From NCBI GenBank assembly GCA_033675265.1, contig JAUJYZ010001069.1, positions 62,001-126,000 of the forward strand: a stretch of DNA of 64,000 nucleotides. The letters are read 5' to 3'. The stretch's first letter is position 1. The number at the start of each line of letters is the position of its first letter. The position numbers and the translations under genes were made by a program. Positions 1 to 11,205 of the stretch are shown one piece after another. Below the pieces are notes generated by a model. That model did not search any database. It was not told the DNA's origin and worked only from the letters and a program-made list of their open reading frames with translations. The DNA is from Actinostola sp. cb2023 (lineage: Eukaryota > Cnidaria > Anthozoa > Actiniaria > Actinostolidae).

Positions 1-194
1 AGTCGGATTTTACCTTCGAGAGTACATCGGCAAGTGCTCGGTTGCTAAACATGACGTATTGGTACGTCAGTTCACGTCATGTTACTGTATACGCCATTTT
101 GGTTTATGTCACAAGCTACATTGTTATATATCACTGTATTTTATACATACATACATACATACAAGCCTCATAATTTATCAAAACAAACTTACAA
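1..194. other. Upstream sequence with short ACAT microsatellite
   Basis: No gene is visible. A run of about six ACAT units lies near 147-170, just upstream of the helicase start codon at 195. It may be 5' untranslated or promoter sequence of that gene. Confidence 0.4.
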
Positions 195-1436
195 ATGAGC
201 GAAATAGTTTTAAATGCAGAGCAAAGGAGAGTTTTGGATCGAGTAATGTGTGGCCACAACTTATTTATCAGTGGCAAAGCCAGTACAGGTAAGACATTTA
301 TCATCAAACACATTGTCAAGTTGATTGAGAAGACGAAGGCCATTGTTGTCACTTGTACAACTGGTATGGCTTGTACGCTTTACGAGAACGCTAAGACGTT
401 ACATTCATTTGCTGGGCTACGAAATGGACGAAGGAACATTGATGCGTTGGTCTCGTCGGTCATGAACAACACCGAGTGTTTGCAAAGATGGCGTTCAACT
501 GAGATATTGATAATCGACGAGATATCTCAGTGTAGCATGAAGACCTGGGAGACCATTAACACGTTAGCCCAGAAAACAAGGGGAAATAATCTTGTATTTG
601 GAGGTATGCAGGTAATTGGGGGTTGGGGATTTTTTTCAGTTGCCTCCAGTTAAGAACGACATTGACGAAGCGAATTATTGCTTTGAAAGTGAAGTGTGGA
701 ATGAAGTTTTCGCTCACACTGTGCTTTAAAAAAATGTTTATTGACAAGATGAGACTGAAAGAGAATTTCTGAATGTACGTGGAGAACTGGCTGGTGGTGA
801 ATGTTCTCTAGAGACACTATATTTCATTAATAATCAACTGGCAAGGAAAAGATTACATGCCAAAGATTTTGGACTGACATTTGTTCCACATATTTTTTGT
901 AATCATTTTGATGCGAATTAATTACAACATGGAGGAGCTACAGAAGCTGCCAGGGGAGATGAAAATATATCAGGCAACAGATACGTGCTGTGAATCAGTA
1001 TTGAAAAAGGTAACCGTGGCAGAGAAATCGCTTGCACTAAAGGAAGGAACAGAAGTGATGCTCCTGTACAACATCTCTTCAAAGCTCACTAATGGAACCA
1101 GGGGAATAATTGTTTTCTTTGTGTGATGCTCCAATTGTAAACTTTTATAAAGTTGGGATTCATTACAAAGTATCAAAAGTGACGTGGTTTGCCTACAAAC
1201 CGGGTAGCGTTGACACCATTGTTGGCCAAAGAACCCAATACCCTTTGAAACTGGCATGGGGTATTACAGTGCACAAGAGTCAGGGTCAAACTTTGAAAGC
1301 ATGCTGTGTTCACTCTGGAAAAGAGTTTGTTCCTGGACAGCTTTATGTTGCTTGCTCTCGAGTATCTTCAGTGAAAGGATTGTCAATTGTCAACTTCAAT
1401 GAAAGGAAGTTAATCTTTGCATCAAGGAAGGTGTAG
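195..1436 (+). pseudogene. PIF1-like DNA helicase, decayed (copy 1)
   Basis: Superfamily 1B helicase of the PIF1/RRM3 type. The ORF from ATG 195 carries Walker A (GKASTGKT, about residue 27), a TGMA motif, the THSFAG-like segment and Walker B (LIIDEIS). The frame breaks near 615, where the next frame reads the FFQLPPV motif expected in this family. Further stops and shifts lie between 725 and 1130. The C-terminal motif VHKSQGQT and the final block LYVACSRVSS are present at 1270-1370. Helicases of this type unwind DNA with ATP, and in animal genomes many PIF1-like genes are carried by mobile elements. The multiple breaks make this a relic unless some are read errors. It runs straight into the ORF at 1525, which may be its C-terminal part. 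Confidence 0.85.
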
Positions 1437-1524
1437 GAGTTCTATGCCCACCATCATGATCAAGTTTGTGAACCATCATTGCAGTGTTGTAGAAAAAAAG
1501 AATTATGTTTTGATTGTTTTTCAG

Positions 1525-4500
1525 GAATGCCAGCACTGAATGACCCACTGGATTTTGATCTGGACGAGAGTGATATACAGGAAATTGATGAAATATGTAG
1601 ATCATATTTTTCACAAGAAGAGGATGAAGAAGTTAATGTGATAGATTTGGAAGAGGTGTTAAATGATATTCTCTCACAAGTGTCTGTTGATGCTTCTTTT
1701 TCAGATCCCATTTGCCCACATTCTATGTTGGAACAATTATTGAGAGACGATTCCAAAGTGGTAGGATGTTTTGTAGAAAAGTACAATGCTCTTATTTATT
1801 TCTTACAGCAAGATGAAATGCTGCCTAAAGTGAAGTCATTTACCAGAATTCAGTGTACCCGTCTGTGGCAGGCATTGCATGACAAGGCAAAGAAGAAAAG
1901 GGATGGACCTGTGAAGTTTGACTTTAAAGGTATAAGGACCTCAGAAATGACTCTTCTGGCTAGTCCTGAGATTGTCAATGAATTTGCATCATTACTAGAT
2001 AATGTAAACCTTGGTAGAGTGCACTATTGCTTACTGGCTGAGCTTGTCAAAGCAATAAGAGGTTACATCATTGGACACCTGTACAATTCCCAATTTTCAA
2101 ACATTGAAACTGAAAACCAAGGAAAAAGTGTCTGGGATATGAGTAATGAAGGCCAAGGAAAGGTTCGATATGTTGGTGGTTGGACAATCATCAAGCTGAT
2201 ATATTCCTTCAAGAAGTATATAACAACAAACATCAGTTCTTGTAATCCAAGTGTGAGACAAGAAATGAGAAGGAGGTATCTTTGGATTAACCTACTTGAT
2301 TCTATTCTTGTACATAGCACAATTGTACATCAGTCGTCAAGCTACAAGGCGACGTTGATAGTAACTGATGTTAAACAGTATAGAAATAATTCTTTGCTGT
2401 ATGTTGATGATTTAACCTTTGAATTCTTCATGGAACTTGAACAGAAAAGAATTCGCACCCTTTGTCATCAGAACCTAAACATTATGAAGGGAGATGTCCT
2501 TGCTGTAGCTATCATTGCTGTCAAATGTAATGAGGCCTTAAGGGAAAAGTGGATTCATTTATTCAGTAACAGTGACGAAGGCAAACAATCTGCAACTGAG
2601 ATCTTATTTCACAAGGTGATAGACAAGTACTTCCAGATGGGTGCTGGGCAGTACATTAGAGATTTTAGAAGGGATTACAATGTAACCAAGACAGAAGCTC
2701 ATAGAAAGCGATTTCAAGAGAAAAAGATTGTCAAAGAGAGGCAAAGAGAAAAGGTAAGCACGTATGCAATTATTCAGGTATTGATATCGTCATTATCACT
2801 AGAACATGTATATAGCTAATTGCATAATCGTTGTCGGATTCAAAATCATAGAACATAGAAGCTGAGACCGAAGAGGGTTCTGGGAATAGAAATTATAATT
2901 ATAAATTCAGTTGTAGATGAAAACATTGCGGTGACTTACAACATGCCAAGGTCGTATTCTGAGGACCTGCGTTTGAGAGCTGTTTGGCTGCGCTATTGTA
3001 TTGGCTACAGTGTTAAAAAAAACGCATATTTACTGGCTTTATCACCAAGGTCCGTAGAAAGATACTTAAAGCGATACGTTCGTACGTCTATCGTCAGAGC
3101 AGACCGTGTAGGAAGACCTTTAGACCTCATAGGAATGCATCCACGTGAAGAACTTGTAATGATGGAGACGATGCTTGAACACCCGGAACAAACACTATTC
3201 GAGATTGTTCAGCAGATTGCAGCCGTATTCGGCAACCAATATCAGTTATCAACTGTTTGCCGATATTTTCAGAGACATGACGTGACAAGAACAACGGTAG
3301 GTTTATACCTGAGCAATTGTGAATTAGCACACTTGTGTTTCTGTTTATTACTTATTAATAATTCATTGTTTTATTTTATGTGATAACATCTTAGTTGAGC
3401 AGAATAGCTCAACAGCAAAGTGAGGTGGCACGCATCAACTTTCGTGCTGACACCAGTCTTCTTGATGCCGACATGCTGGTTTTTCTGGATGAAAGCGGTT
3501 TTGTAAGTACATGTAGTACTCTTGATTCTGATGATTATTTCACCTAAGTTTCTGTTTGTTTGTATTTAAAGGACCTCCGTATATCGCGCAAAAAGGGCTA
3601 CAGTTTTAAAGGATATTGTGCAACTGTCCGCAGAGTTTTTGCGAGTTGGGGCCCGAGAGTTACAGCCATACCCATTATCTGCACTCAGGGACTACTAGAA
3701 CTTGGCATTCATCAGGGAACGACAAATGCACAAGTGTTTCTCCAGTTTGTTCAAGAGAAGTTGGTCCCTAACTTGTTACCTTTCAACGTGTAAATCCTCG
3801 TTCCGTCGTTATAATGGGTAAAAGCAGGAAAAAACAAATTTACCAAAATACCAAATAAAAGTACACATTTTAATGATAATCATTTTATTATAAATTGTGA
3901 TTCGCAGATAATGCGGCAATACACCATTCACAGGTAGTTGTCCAAGCCATCAACGCGAGCGGAGCATTACTGATTTATTTACCACCATACAGTCCCGACA
4001 TGATGCCCTGCGAGGGAATGTTTGCAAAAGCAAAGAACTGGATAAGAGAGAATGAACTTGTTTGGCACCATTGCGATGATATGAAGACCATGGTGTTTTA
4101 TTCGTTCATGCAGATAGCCGTTCAAGACGTACTTAATTACATACATCATTCCCAATACTAATACACCCTTTCCTCTCCTCAGAGCTAATATTTATTTAAA
4201 CAATTAGCGTATGCGATAGAGTGATCCCATTAAACCTGGGCACTACTAAATAAATTAGCTGTCAGTGTTTATTAGATACAAAGAAACAAAAGAAAACAAA
4301 AGAGTGAGTGCTAATAGTGTGTATTGGTGTAGTTAGTAATGCCCAGGTTTATTGCCGGAATCACTCTAATGTATTAGAAATAACTGCAGAGGTTAATATT
4401 GGGGCTATTTTTAACAAAATATTATAATACAAAATTTGATTACAATAATTTAAAACTGTACCATTTCATCCTTTCATTTTTATTTGGAAACGCCTTGATT

Positions 4501-6413
4501 ATTGGGCGTTATTTAGATCTTGCATGAGTGAATCTCGTTGCAACTGGAACTGATCGTCAGTCAGTCAGGCTTCCATTATCTACCAAGGTTTTTAAAAGGT
4601 TTTTTGCTCTAATATCATACCACGCATGCGGATCTGTGAAGGGAAATGTTTTATCAACAAAACTTAACACTGAAATTGTTTTATTCTTTTAATTTTGTGG
4701 CCAAAGTTTACCTTTTGCTCAAATGATGTGGACGACGAGTTTGTTGCCGTGTCTGCAGTGCTGGACGTACTGCTGGTGTTTGATTTTCGACCCGTGAAAA
4801 AGGAAGCTTGAGGCATCTCTTCCTCGCTCGTGTGCGTTTTGTTTACCTTAAAAAATATTTTGAAATGTTATTGTATTTTGTTGTGTTGTTTGAATCAATA
4901 CAGTAAATATTGATATCCAATGTATTGTTCGCCATGAACAATACTGTTGAAGATATCAAAATAATACTAACTAAAAACGAAATGAAAGACAAATAATAAA
5001 AGAAACCCAAAATATTTTCAGCCATTATGCAAATTTACAAACATTTTCACAACGCTCTACTATGATCGCATATTTCTATGCACGTGCGCTAGTAGTTTTA
5101 CTTTACTATGAATTAAAAACCATGGTTTTAGCAACTATTTCTGTCTCGAATACTTATTATACAATTAGTTATCAAAACTTTATATCCTCCCAAATATCTC
5201 AACTATCTCACCAGCATTTGAGCTTGAATTCCGCTATTTTCCCCTGGTACTTTGCCCTAAGTCTTTCTAGCGTTGAATTGTACGAATTTCCTTCCAGTTC
5301 CGCGTCTGAGCTATTATCTTCGTCTTCAAGTTCGTAAAGCGAATAAATAATAATAGAATATTATATTATCAGTAAATGCCTAACTCGTTGTTGAGAAGGA
5401 TACAAAACTACATAAACTAAGGTAAATAATCTAATAGCCATACCTGATGACTGCTTCCTCTTTCTCTTGTTCTTGTTTTGAACTTGTGTTTCTCTTGTTT
5501 TTGAGCCGTGAGGGTCCACCCAAATTGTAATCCATTCTTTTTTTGCACTGTCGTATGCGTCTTTAAGTTGCCTATCGGATTTAATTAGGCATTTTTCTCG
5601 CCCTGCACCAATATACCCGACCACAAAGGAAAGGTCCTTGGCCGGAGAAATCTCTTTGTTATAGAAGTTTAACAAGTAGGTCTTCAAATCTACCACTGTA
5701 TCAAAATTAGGAAAATTTCTAATTTCGTATCTTTCGAATTGGTTCTTGTTTTCCTGTTTTAGAACTTTCAAAACAGCATTAACAAGTCTTTCAGACACAG
5801 CCGCCATACTTTCGAACAAGAGCTAGAATGTTTCACGGCGACTCAACGATGAACATCCAACTACTTGCGTCTGTGATTTTATTATATGCATATCATTAAT
5901 TGATTTCCCATGTGCCATTGCGGTCTCAGCTTCTATGTTCTATGTTTTTGAATCCGACAACGATTATGCAATTAGCTATATATTTATTGTTCATGTTTGA
6001 GCACAGACAGACGTACATGTGCATCAGAATATCCAAAATTTAACATAATATTATACATGTACATATATTACATGTATATAAACACATGGTCCGTATCCCT
6101 GAACACTTTCTAATTTCTGATTATTTTTTTCACCAGCTGACTTTGCAGGAAATAAAGAATGATTCCAGTGATAATAGGCAACACTCTCACAAGAAGTTGT
6201 TGGTTATGGTAACAAAAAGAGATGATATATTTGTTAATACTTACAGTAAGCAGGAGATCAAAGTGATCTTCCAAGCCTATGGTCAGAAATATGTTGACAG
6301 ATGGCCCAAAACTCGACTGAATTATGGCCCAAAACTCGACTGAATGAGACTCTTGTGAGATACATAAAAGAAGCAACACAGTTTACAAATCCAAATGCAT
6401 TTGATTGTTAACA
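1525..6413 (+). CDS. Uncharacterised protein, possibly C-terminal part of the PIF1-like gene; intron holds a Tc1-like element
   Basis: I do not recognise a named domain. An acceptor (TTTTTCAG, ending 1524) opens an exon that runs to 2753, where AAAAG|GTAAGC is a strong donor. The reading frame resumes after TTTGCAG at 6149, so the intron is 2754-6148, and 3,166 bp of it is the Tc1-like insertion. The protein starts acidic (D/E-rich, about residues 1-50), continues with mixed helical sequence and ends basic (KKIVKERQREK). In the last exon a 21 bp block containing cccaaaactcgactgaa is duplicated in tandem at 6302-6343. The duplication causes a premature stop at 6341; without it the frame would run to about 6411. 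Being in phase and next to the helicase suggests one original multidomain gene. Confidence 0.6.
2813..2870 (+). repeat. Left terminal inverted repeat of Tc1-like element
   Basis: 58 bp that pair with 5921-5978 in inverted orientation with a single mismatch (t/a, 36 bases from the outer end). Confidence 0.95.
2943..4161 (+). CDS. Tc1/IS630-family DD34E transposase, four exons
   Basis: Cut-and-paste transposase. Exons 2943-3296, 3395-3502, 3572-3817 and 3908-4161 join at GT-AG borders. The start at ATG 2943 (MPRSYSEDLR) is chosen over the upstream in-frame GTG. The first 110 residues form helix-turn-helix DNA-binding modules (SPRSVERYLKRY; a GRP hook follows). The catalytic acids are D in VFLDESGF (end of exon 2), D in MDNAAIHH (across the exon 3/4 splice) and E in PCEGMF, with 34 residues between the last two. 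The motif LPPYSPDMMP is diagnostic of DDE_3. Exon 3 has a one-base deletion near 3789 that puts a stop before NPRSVVIMG, so this copy is probably inactive by itself. Confidence 0.92.
4218..4373. mobile_element. Short MITE inside the Tc1-like element
   Basis: The ends are inverted: left gagtgatcccattaaacctg and right caggtttattgccggaatca followed by ctc, each about 30 bp with a few mismatches. There is no coding capacity. It lies 57 bp after the transposase stop. Confidence 0.75.
4374..5208. other. Internal spacer of the Tc1-like element
   Basis: No convincing gene. The short ORFs at 4843-5025 and 5062-5337 are AT-rich and overlap the probable second exon of the minus-strand accessory gene. 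Confidence 0.4.
5209..5819 (-). CDS. Small accessory ORF of the Tc1-like element, possible PB1-like fold
   Basis: Exon 1 starts at ATG 5819 (MFESMAAVSERL; an internal ATG also exists) and runs to the donor AG|GTATGG near 5442. A probable second exon lies about 5209-5325 (acidic DEDNSSDAELEG, then a helical STLERLRAKYQGK segment). Residues about 30-100 (segments FDTVVDLKTYL, FVVGYIGAGREKC, LKDAY and ITIWVDP) resemble the pattern of PB1/ubiquitin-like domains, but I cannot confirm homology. A basic tail KNKRKRK follows. It is convergent with the transposase and enclosed by the same TIRs, so it was mobilised with it. Function unknown. Confidence 0.6.
5921..5978 (-). repeat. Right terminal inverted repeat of Tc1-like element
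   Basis: Inverted copy of 2813-2870, followed directly by the TA target duplicate. Confidence 0.95.
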
Positions 6414-6483
6414 GTGAATTATTTTGTTGAAGTGAACTTATAAATATGGGAGTTAATAGAATATAAATTTTGATTGATTTTAA

Positions 6484-6560
6484 AATACATGTATGTGTGG
6501 TAAACCTTTGTGGTTTATTTGAAACCTTTGTGGTTTATTTGAAACCTTTGTGGTTTAACT
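6484..6560. repeat. Threefold tandem repeat of about 22 bp
   Basis: Three successive copies of a unit beginning aaacctttgtggtttatttg, the last one diverging. Confidence 0.85.
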
Positions 6561-6654
6561 AGTAACTACTGAACCTCAATTTCACAATATTATCGAAAAG
6601 GTAAAGTAAATGCATATATATTTTAATTTATTTATACAATGTACAATTTGCTGT

Positions 6655-7715
6655 TAACAGTGCTTACTGGGCATATGAAGACAAAGATAGCTATCCAGAC
6701 ATGCATGATAAGTTACAACCTGTCATTGTAAACAGTTATATGGGATTTGTTGCTTTTAATATGTGTGTATTAATAAGTTATAATATTTTGTTAACAGCTT
6801 ACTCGACATGAAGACAAAGATGGACCAAAGGACATTTACATTATATATCCAGACATGCATGTATGCATGGTTAGTTACAACCTGTCATTGTATAGAGTTA
6901 TAATATGAGATTTAATTGTTGCTAATGCGTGTATTAATAAGTTATAATATGTTGTTAACAGCTTACTCTACATGAAGACAAAGATGGACCAACATTGTTA
7001 GGACATTTATTTTAATGCTTACAATAATATCCAGACATGCACGGTAAAAATTACAACCTGTCATTGTAAACAGTTATAATATGAGATGCAATTGTTGCTA
7101 AATATAACAGTATTACACGAATTCTAAGCAAATAATACAATAAAATTACAAAACTTTCTTATAAAGGTACTTGTGACATCACTGATCATGCGCAGGATAC
7201 ACCTCAACTCATCCCACATTGGAGAGCGGGTTTTGAATTCGTAAGTAGGAACCTGTAAGGATATTCATAACTTGATGTCGGTGCAATGCAAAGGTCAGTG
7301 ATATGAGTAACAGCTTGCTCGACATATGAAGACAAATGAAAGATGCTTACGTTATATCCAGGCATGCATGGTAAACATTACAACCTGTCATTATAAACAG
7401 TTATAATATGAATTGTAATTGTTGCTAATAATATAATGTGTGTATTAATAAGTTAAAATGTCTTGTTAACAGCTTACTCGACATATGAAGACAAATGATA
7501 GATGCTTACGTTATATCCAGGCATGCATGGTAAAAATCACAACCTGTCATTGTAAACAGTTATAATATGAGATGTAATTGTTGCTAATAATATTAATAAG
7601 TTATAATATCTTGTTAACAGCTTACTGGACATATGAAGACAAATGAAAGATGCTTACGTTATATCCAGGCATGAAGACAAATGAAAGATGGACCAACGTC
7701 GTTAGGACCAACCTA
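6655..7715. repeat. Tandem repeat array, period about 130-200 bp
   Basis: Blocks recur in the same order about six to seven times: cttactcgacatatgaagac, then atatccaggcatgcatggta, then acaacctgtcattgtaaaca, then ataagttataatatcttgtt. Unit length varies through internal loss or gain of short blocks. No ORF. Each unit carries an imperfect palindrome around gcatgcatg. Confidence 0.85.
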
Positions 7716-8640
7716 ATTCAGTCAATAATCATGTTATCATATGACCCAGTTTATTGTTACATGAAGGGATGAAAAGGAAATACACATAATTAAACAAATA
7801 AATACACCTAATTCAAATAAGTTAGTCACCCTTGACACCACATTAAAAGACAAGGACAATCGTCTGAACAAGCTGTTGCCCCCCCCCCCCCCCCCCCCCC
7901 CCCCCTCCCCCATGAACAATCCAGCATATATTCCCTTAGACATAAAAGGTCCTTCTCCATACCCAAGTGGACGACTGACTGTTCCAAGAATACTTTTTAT
8001 CATAACCTCAAGCCTCAAAAGAAACTTGGAACATTAGTAGTCATTTGTCTATCAATGTCCCTATCAATGACTAAGTTTTTTATACGTAATTATAGTATTG
8101 TACATATTTGTTTGAGATTTTATTGTAATTAAATTAATTAGTTTTATGAGTATGTAATTCAGCCTTTTGGCTCATGTTGGCTGCCATTTTTTCTATTAAA
8201 CCAAATATCTATTTATCTAAAGGTTGGAGATAATGTTTACCGAGGTTTTCTACCCAAATTCCATTGTTTTCTTTTCTTTTGATTTTAATATTAGTCACTA
8301 ACAATTCCCTAACAAAAGAATTAGAGTGAAGTATATATAGTGCTATTTTGAAATCTAGGTTCTCTTAACTCTCTTAACCGTCTTACGGTATTTCCTGCAA
8401 TTTCAACGTACTTTCAAGCTATAATTATTAGTATATAGGTAAAACGTAAGTAAGTAAAGTATTTTTTCTTCTTTATCTTTTTTCGCATAATTTAGAAACT
8501 AAACTGAGGTACCCTTTTACTGGTGCATATAAGTTACATGTGATTCTCGTTGACAACCACAGGGTTCCCACATCATAACAAATTTCCCGCGAAATATTTT
8601 GGCGCGATAACACCGACGCGCCCGCGCGTACGCGTGATCA
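7716..8640. other. Non-coding stretch with C homopolymer and possible LINE 3' tail
   Basis: A C run of about 27 bases lies at 7879-7905. The segment 8020-8215 is T-rich and ends in aaatatctatttatct, like the 3' tail of some animal LINEs, but no reverse transcriptase remains. The rest holds nothing I can name. Confidence 0.35.
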
Positions 8641-8710
8641 CTTATGAGGAAAAAAAAGGGAAATCTTGTTTGTCGTTTGTCGATTTTCAGTGACGTGAAA
8701 GATTTTAAAG
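8641..8710 (+). promoter_or_regulatory. Probable 5' untranslated exon and GC-rich promoter of the zinc-knuckle gene
   Basis: A GC-rich patch at 8585-8640 (gcgcgataacaccgacgcgc) interrupts AT-rich DNA. It is followed by a short segment ending in the consensus donor TTTAAAG|GTAAGC at 8711. The matching acceptor TTTCAG ends at 9225, two bases before the start codon. This is consistent with an untranslated first exon. Confidence 0.5.
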
Positions 8711-9226
8711 GTAAGCCTAATTTGTGCTAAAAATGTTATTAATAATTAATATATTTGCAATACAATTTCAAATCAATTACAGCATAAAAGTATGTGTATA
8801 TTTAAATCGCAAATTATGTCATTGTTATTTATAAAATGACTAGTGACAGCGCATGACAGCGAAGGCCTGGCATAAAGTTGTTGCCAAGTGCCGCCGTTGC
8901 GCAAAAAACATGTCATGTTTTGGGTTACCTGTGATGACTGAGGCCATGTTTGACACAACTCTGCACATACTTCCTTTTGATAGTTTTTTTTTATATTTAT
9001 AACTAAATCCTTAGGGGTATTACACCTCCAAGGAAAATGCTCTGACATCACATCATCATTTGTCTTTAGTTAGTTATAAAAACATAAGTTTTTATATTCA
9101 GAAAAATACAAGGCCAGTTTTGATGCCCGACGGCATGTGGAGCAACAATTTTATTACTCATTCTACTTTTATTATTTCTAATTCCATTTAACAAGATCAA
9201 TGTATTTCTTTTGTTTATCTTTCAGC

Positions 9227-10125
9227 ATGGAAGACAATACTACACCGTCACCACCGGCTCCACCACCGGCACCGGCACCGGCTGTCGCACCACCAAGACC
9301 AAGTAATGTTTGATATTTGAAATGATTAATTTGAAGCATTAAGTTTAAGTCATTCATGCAGGTTAACCTCGGTGTAAAAACCTCACAACTGACGTAAGAT
9401 ACTGTAAGCTTTAATTGCTTTTTTCTCTTCACTTCGTGTAACTTAAGCTTGTGTAAGCTTATATCACAACTCACTTCGTGCTTTATAGTATGAAAGATCG
9501 CTATTCTCTCACTTTCAATTCAGCAATCTGTAATTTTGCTGGACAGCAAACTGTGGTTCACTCTTGGACTCTAACTATGTCTTTTGTTAATATTTCTGAA
9601 GATTTGACCCATGATTCCAGCCAGGCCCACCTGAAAGGAGGGCGTGTAAGTTTGTTTATGACATCATTCTATAATAATAAACCTTCAATCGCTGATATTT
9701 CGCCGAAAAGAGAGTGTGAATCATTTTTCTCGCTTTTATGGATATAATAGTTGATACTGATCTCTTCTCCTATTTCAGACAAATCTCGAAAATGCTACAA
9801 ATGTCGGGGCTGGGGGCATAAAATGAACAGTTGCCCCAGCTCTGACAGCACCATCCGGTGCTATAATTGTAAAGGGAGGGGTCATGTCATGAGAACATGC
9901 CCCTCCCCAAAGGTGCCTCATGAGGAGATTGAGACCGACAGAGGTACATTAAAAAGCTAATATTTGTAAGACTTACGGTACATCTTTGGATACAATAAAA
10001 ATATATGCCAGTTAGTTAACAGTTTTTTATTTTTGTTTTCAGCTGCGAAGTTGATTGAGAAGCTGAAGGGGAATGGGGGGAAATGTTTATTTTTATTATA
10101 CGACTGTGACGTAAATTTACCATGA
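9227..10125 (+). CDS. Small two-zinc-knuckle (CCHC) protein, three coding exons
   Basis: Exons 9227-9302, 9779-9943 and 10043-10125 join in phase and give a complete 107-residue protein. Residues 6-25 are Pro/Ala-rich. Two CX2CX4HX4C zinc knuckles follow (CYKCRGWGHKMNSC and CYNCKGRGHVMRTC). The tail is basic, with KLIEKLKGNGGK. Knuckles of this type bind single-stranded nucleic acid in CNBP-like and retroelement Gag proteins. No other Gag or Pol sequence lies nearby, so this may be a captured or domesticated knuckle gene. It is one of the few coding units here with no break. An ORF in the first intron (9488-9647) has a donor but does not keep phase with the knuckle exon, so I exclude it. Confidence 0.7.
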
Positions 10126-10647
10126 AAGGGCACAAAATCCTCCAAATATCCGAGCGTATTACCCACTGTAGATTGTCGTATTACCCGGCTTGTAATCCGT
10201 TAAAACCGGCTTTGAACACAGCATATTTTGTACCAGTTTTGATTTTCATTGCAAAAAGAAAAAAACACTATACAACGACAGAAAAGTATTTCTAAAGGGA
10301 ATAGGGAAACAAACAACTACTTTTTAATGATATCTGTATAGAAAATCTGAAGAAAATCCAATCTTTTTGGTGAAAAAAGCCAACGAAAAATCTCTCCAGC
10401 GCGCACTCGATGGCGTATCGATTGTGTGATAGCGCGCGCATTTCACAAACAAATCACAAAAACAGCTCTTGTACGCTAACAAATAAGCAAAGAAAGAAAA
10501 AAAGGACGTTTTTGGGAGAGTTTATTTTGTTGTCGTATAATAAACAATTTATTACAGTTAGAATCCAGCCGTATTACACAACTCTAGCTGTAATAACCTC
10601 TATATATATTGAAATTTTGCAACGATATTTCAATATTCAGTTGTAAT
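10126..10647. other. No gene seen
   Basis: Only short ORFs. A GC-rich patch near 10400-10440 (gcgcgcactcgatggcgtat) recalls 36045-36085, suggesting a shared repeat. Confidence 0.3.
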
Positions 10648-10877
10648 ATAATTTAGCTGAAACTTCATTGAATAATTATTCAAGGGTCTAATAATCATTA
10701 GAACATACGCGCGCTCAGATTGGCTGGTTGGCGTGTGTCCGTAAGCCCACGGACACTCGGCTCACGTCATCGGCATAGCGCGCGCTCTGAATTAGTTGAA
10801 ATCACAGAAATACAATAATTGAAATTGTATGGATCTTTGAGATTATTTCAGTGAAGTTTCAGCTAAATTAAATTTCG
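10648..10877. mobile_element. MITE, about 230 bp
   Basis: Left end taatttagctgaaacttcat and right end gaagtttcagctaaatta pair in inverted orientation over about 30 bp. The interior is GC-rich (ggctcacgtcatcggcatag), unlike the flanks. No ORF. Confidence 0.8.
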
Positions 10878-11205
10878 AACAATTTTCGTTAGTCTCCAGA
10901 TATCAATATACAAGAGTGAAAGAGAAAATAAATATTTAAATTATTGAACACTAAACCGGACTTGACATTCTGAAATGTTTCTGAAACTATTGTACATTTT
11001 TGGTGGGGGGAGTGTTTCGTTCTAAAACGAAGTTTGACGTAACGGATGACGCAAACGCGTGACGTAATAATTGTGATTAAGTTAATTAGTGTCAATTAGC
11101 TTAGACGATATCGACCAATCTGCCAAAATCTAAGAAGGCCATCGGGTAAATATCTTTTCTTTTACTTTATTGTGTTATCGCTTGTCAACTGACCTAAACC
11201 GTGTA
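10878..11205. other. No gene seen
   Basis: AT-rich spacer between the MITE and the LINE; nothing identifiable. Confidence 0.3.

Larger units (their letters stand above)
2813..5978 (+). mobile_element. Complete Tc1/mariner-type DNA transposon, 3.17 kb, with TA target duplication
   Basis: The ends are 58 bp terminal inverted repeats (2813-2870 and 5921-5978) that differ at one position, beginning TAGCTAATTGCATAATCG. TA dinucleotides flank both sides (2811-2812 and 5979-5980), as expected for Tc1/mariner. The element carries a four-exon DD34E transposase on the plus strand and a small acidic/basic ORF on the minus strand. A 156 bp MITE lies between them. Near-identical TIRs indicate a fairly recent insertion into the intron of the surrounding gene. 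Confidence 0.93.

Noticed and set aside
6655..7715. CRISPR-like array
   Set aside because: The repeats are long, variable and without regular spacers, and the DNA is eukaryotic; it is a satellite-type tandem array.
7879..7905. G-quadruplex regulatory element
   Set aside because: A pure C/G homopolymer next to no promoter; more likely repeat-associated or an assembly length artefact.
9478..9747. Middle exon of the zinc-knuckle gene
   Set aside because: It has a donor but leaves phase 0, while the knuckle exon needs one extra base; skipping it gives a perfect frame.
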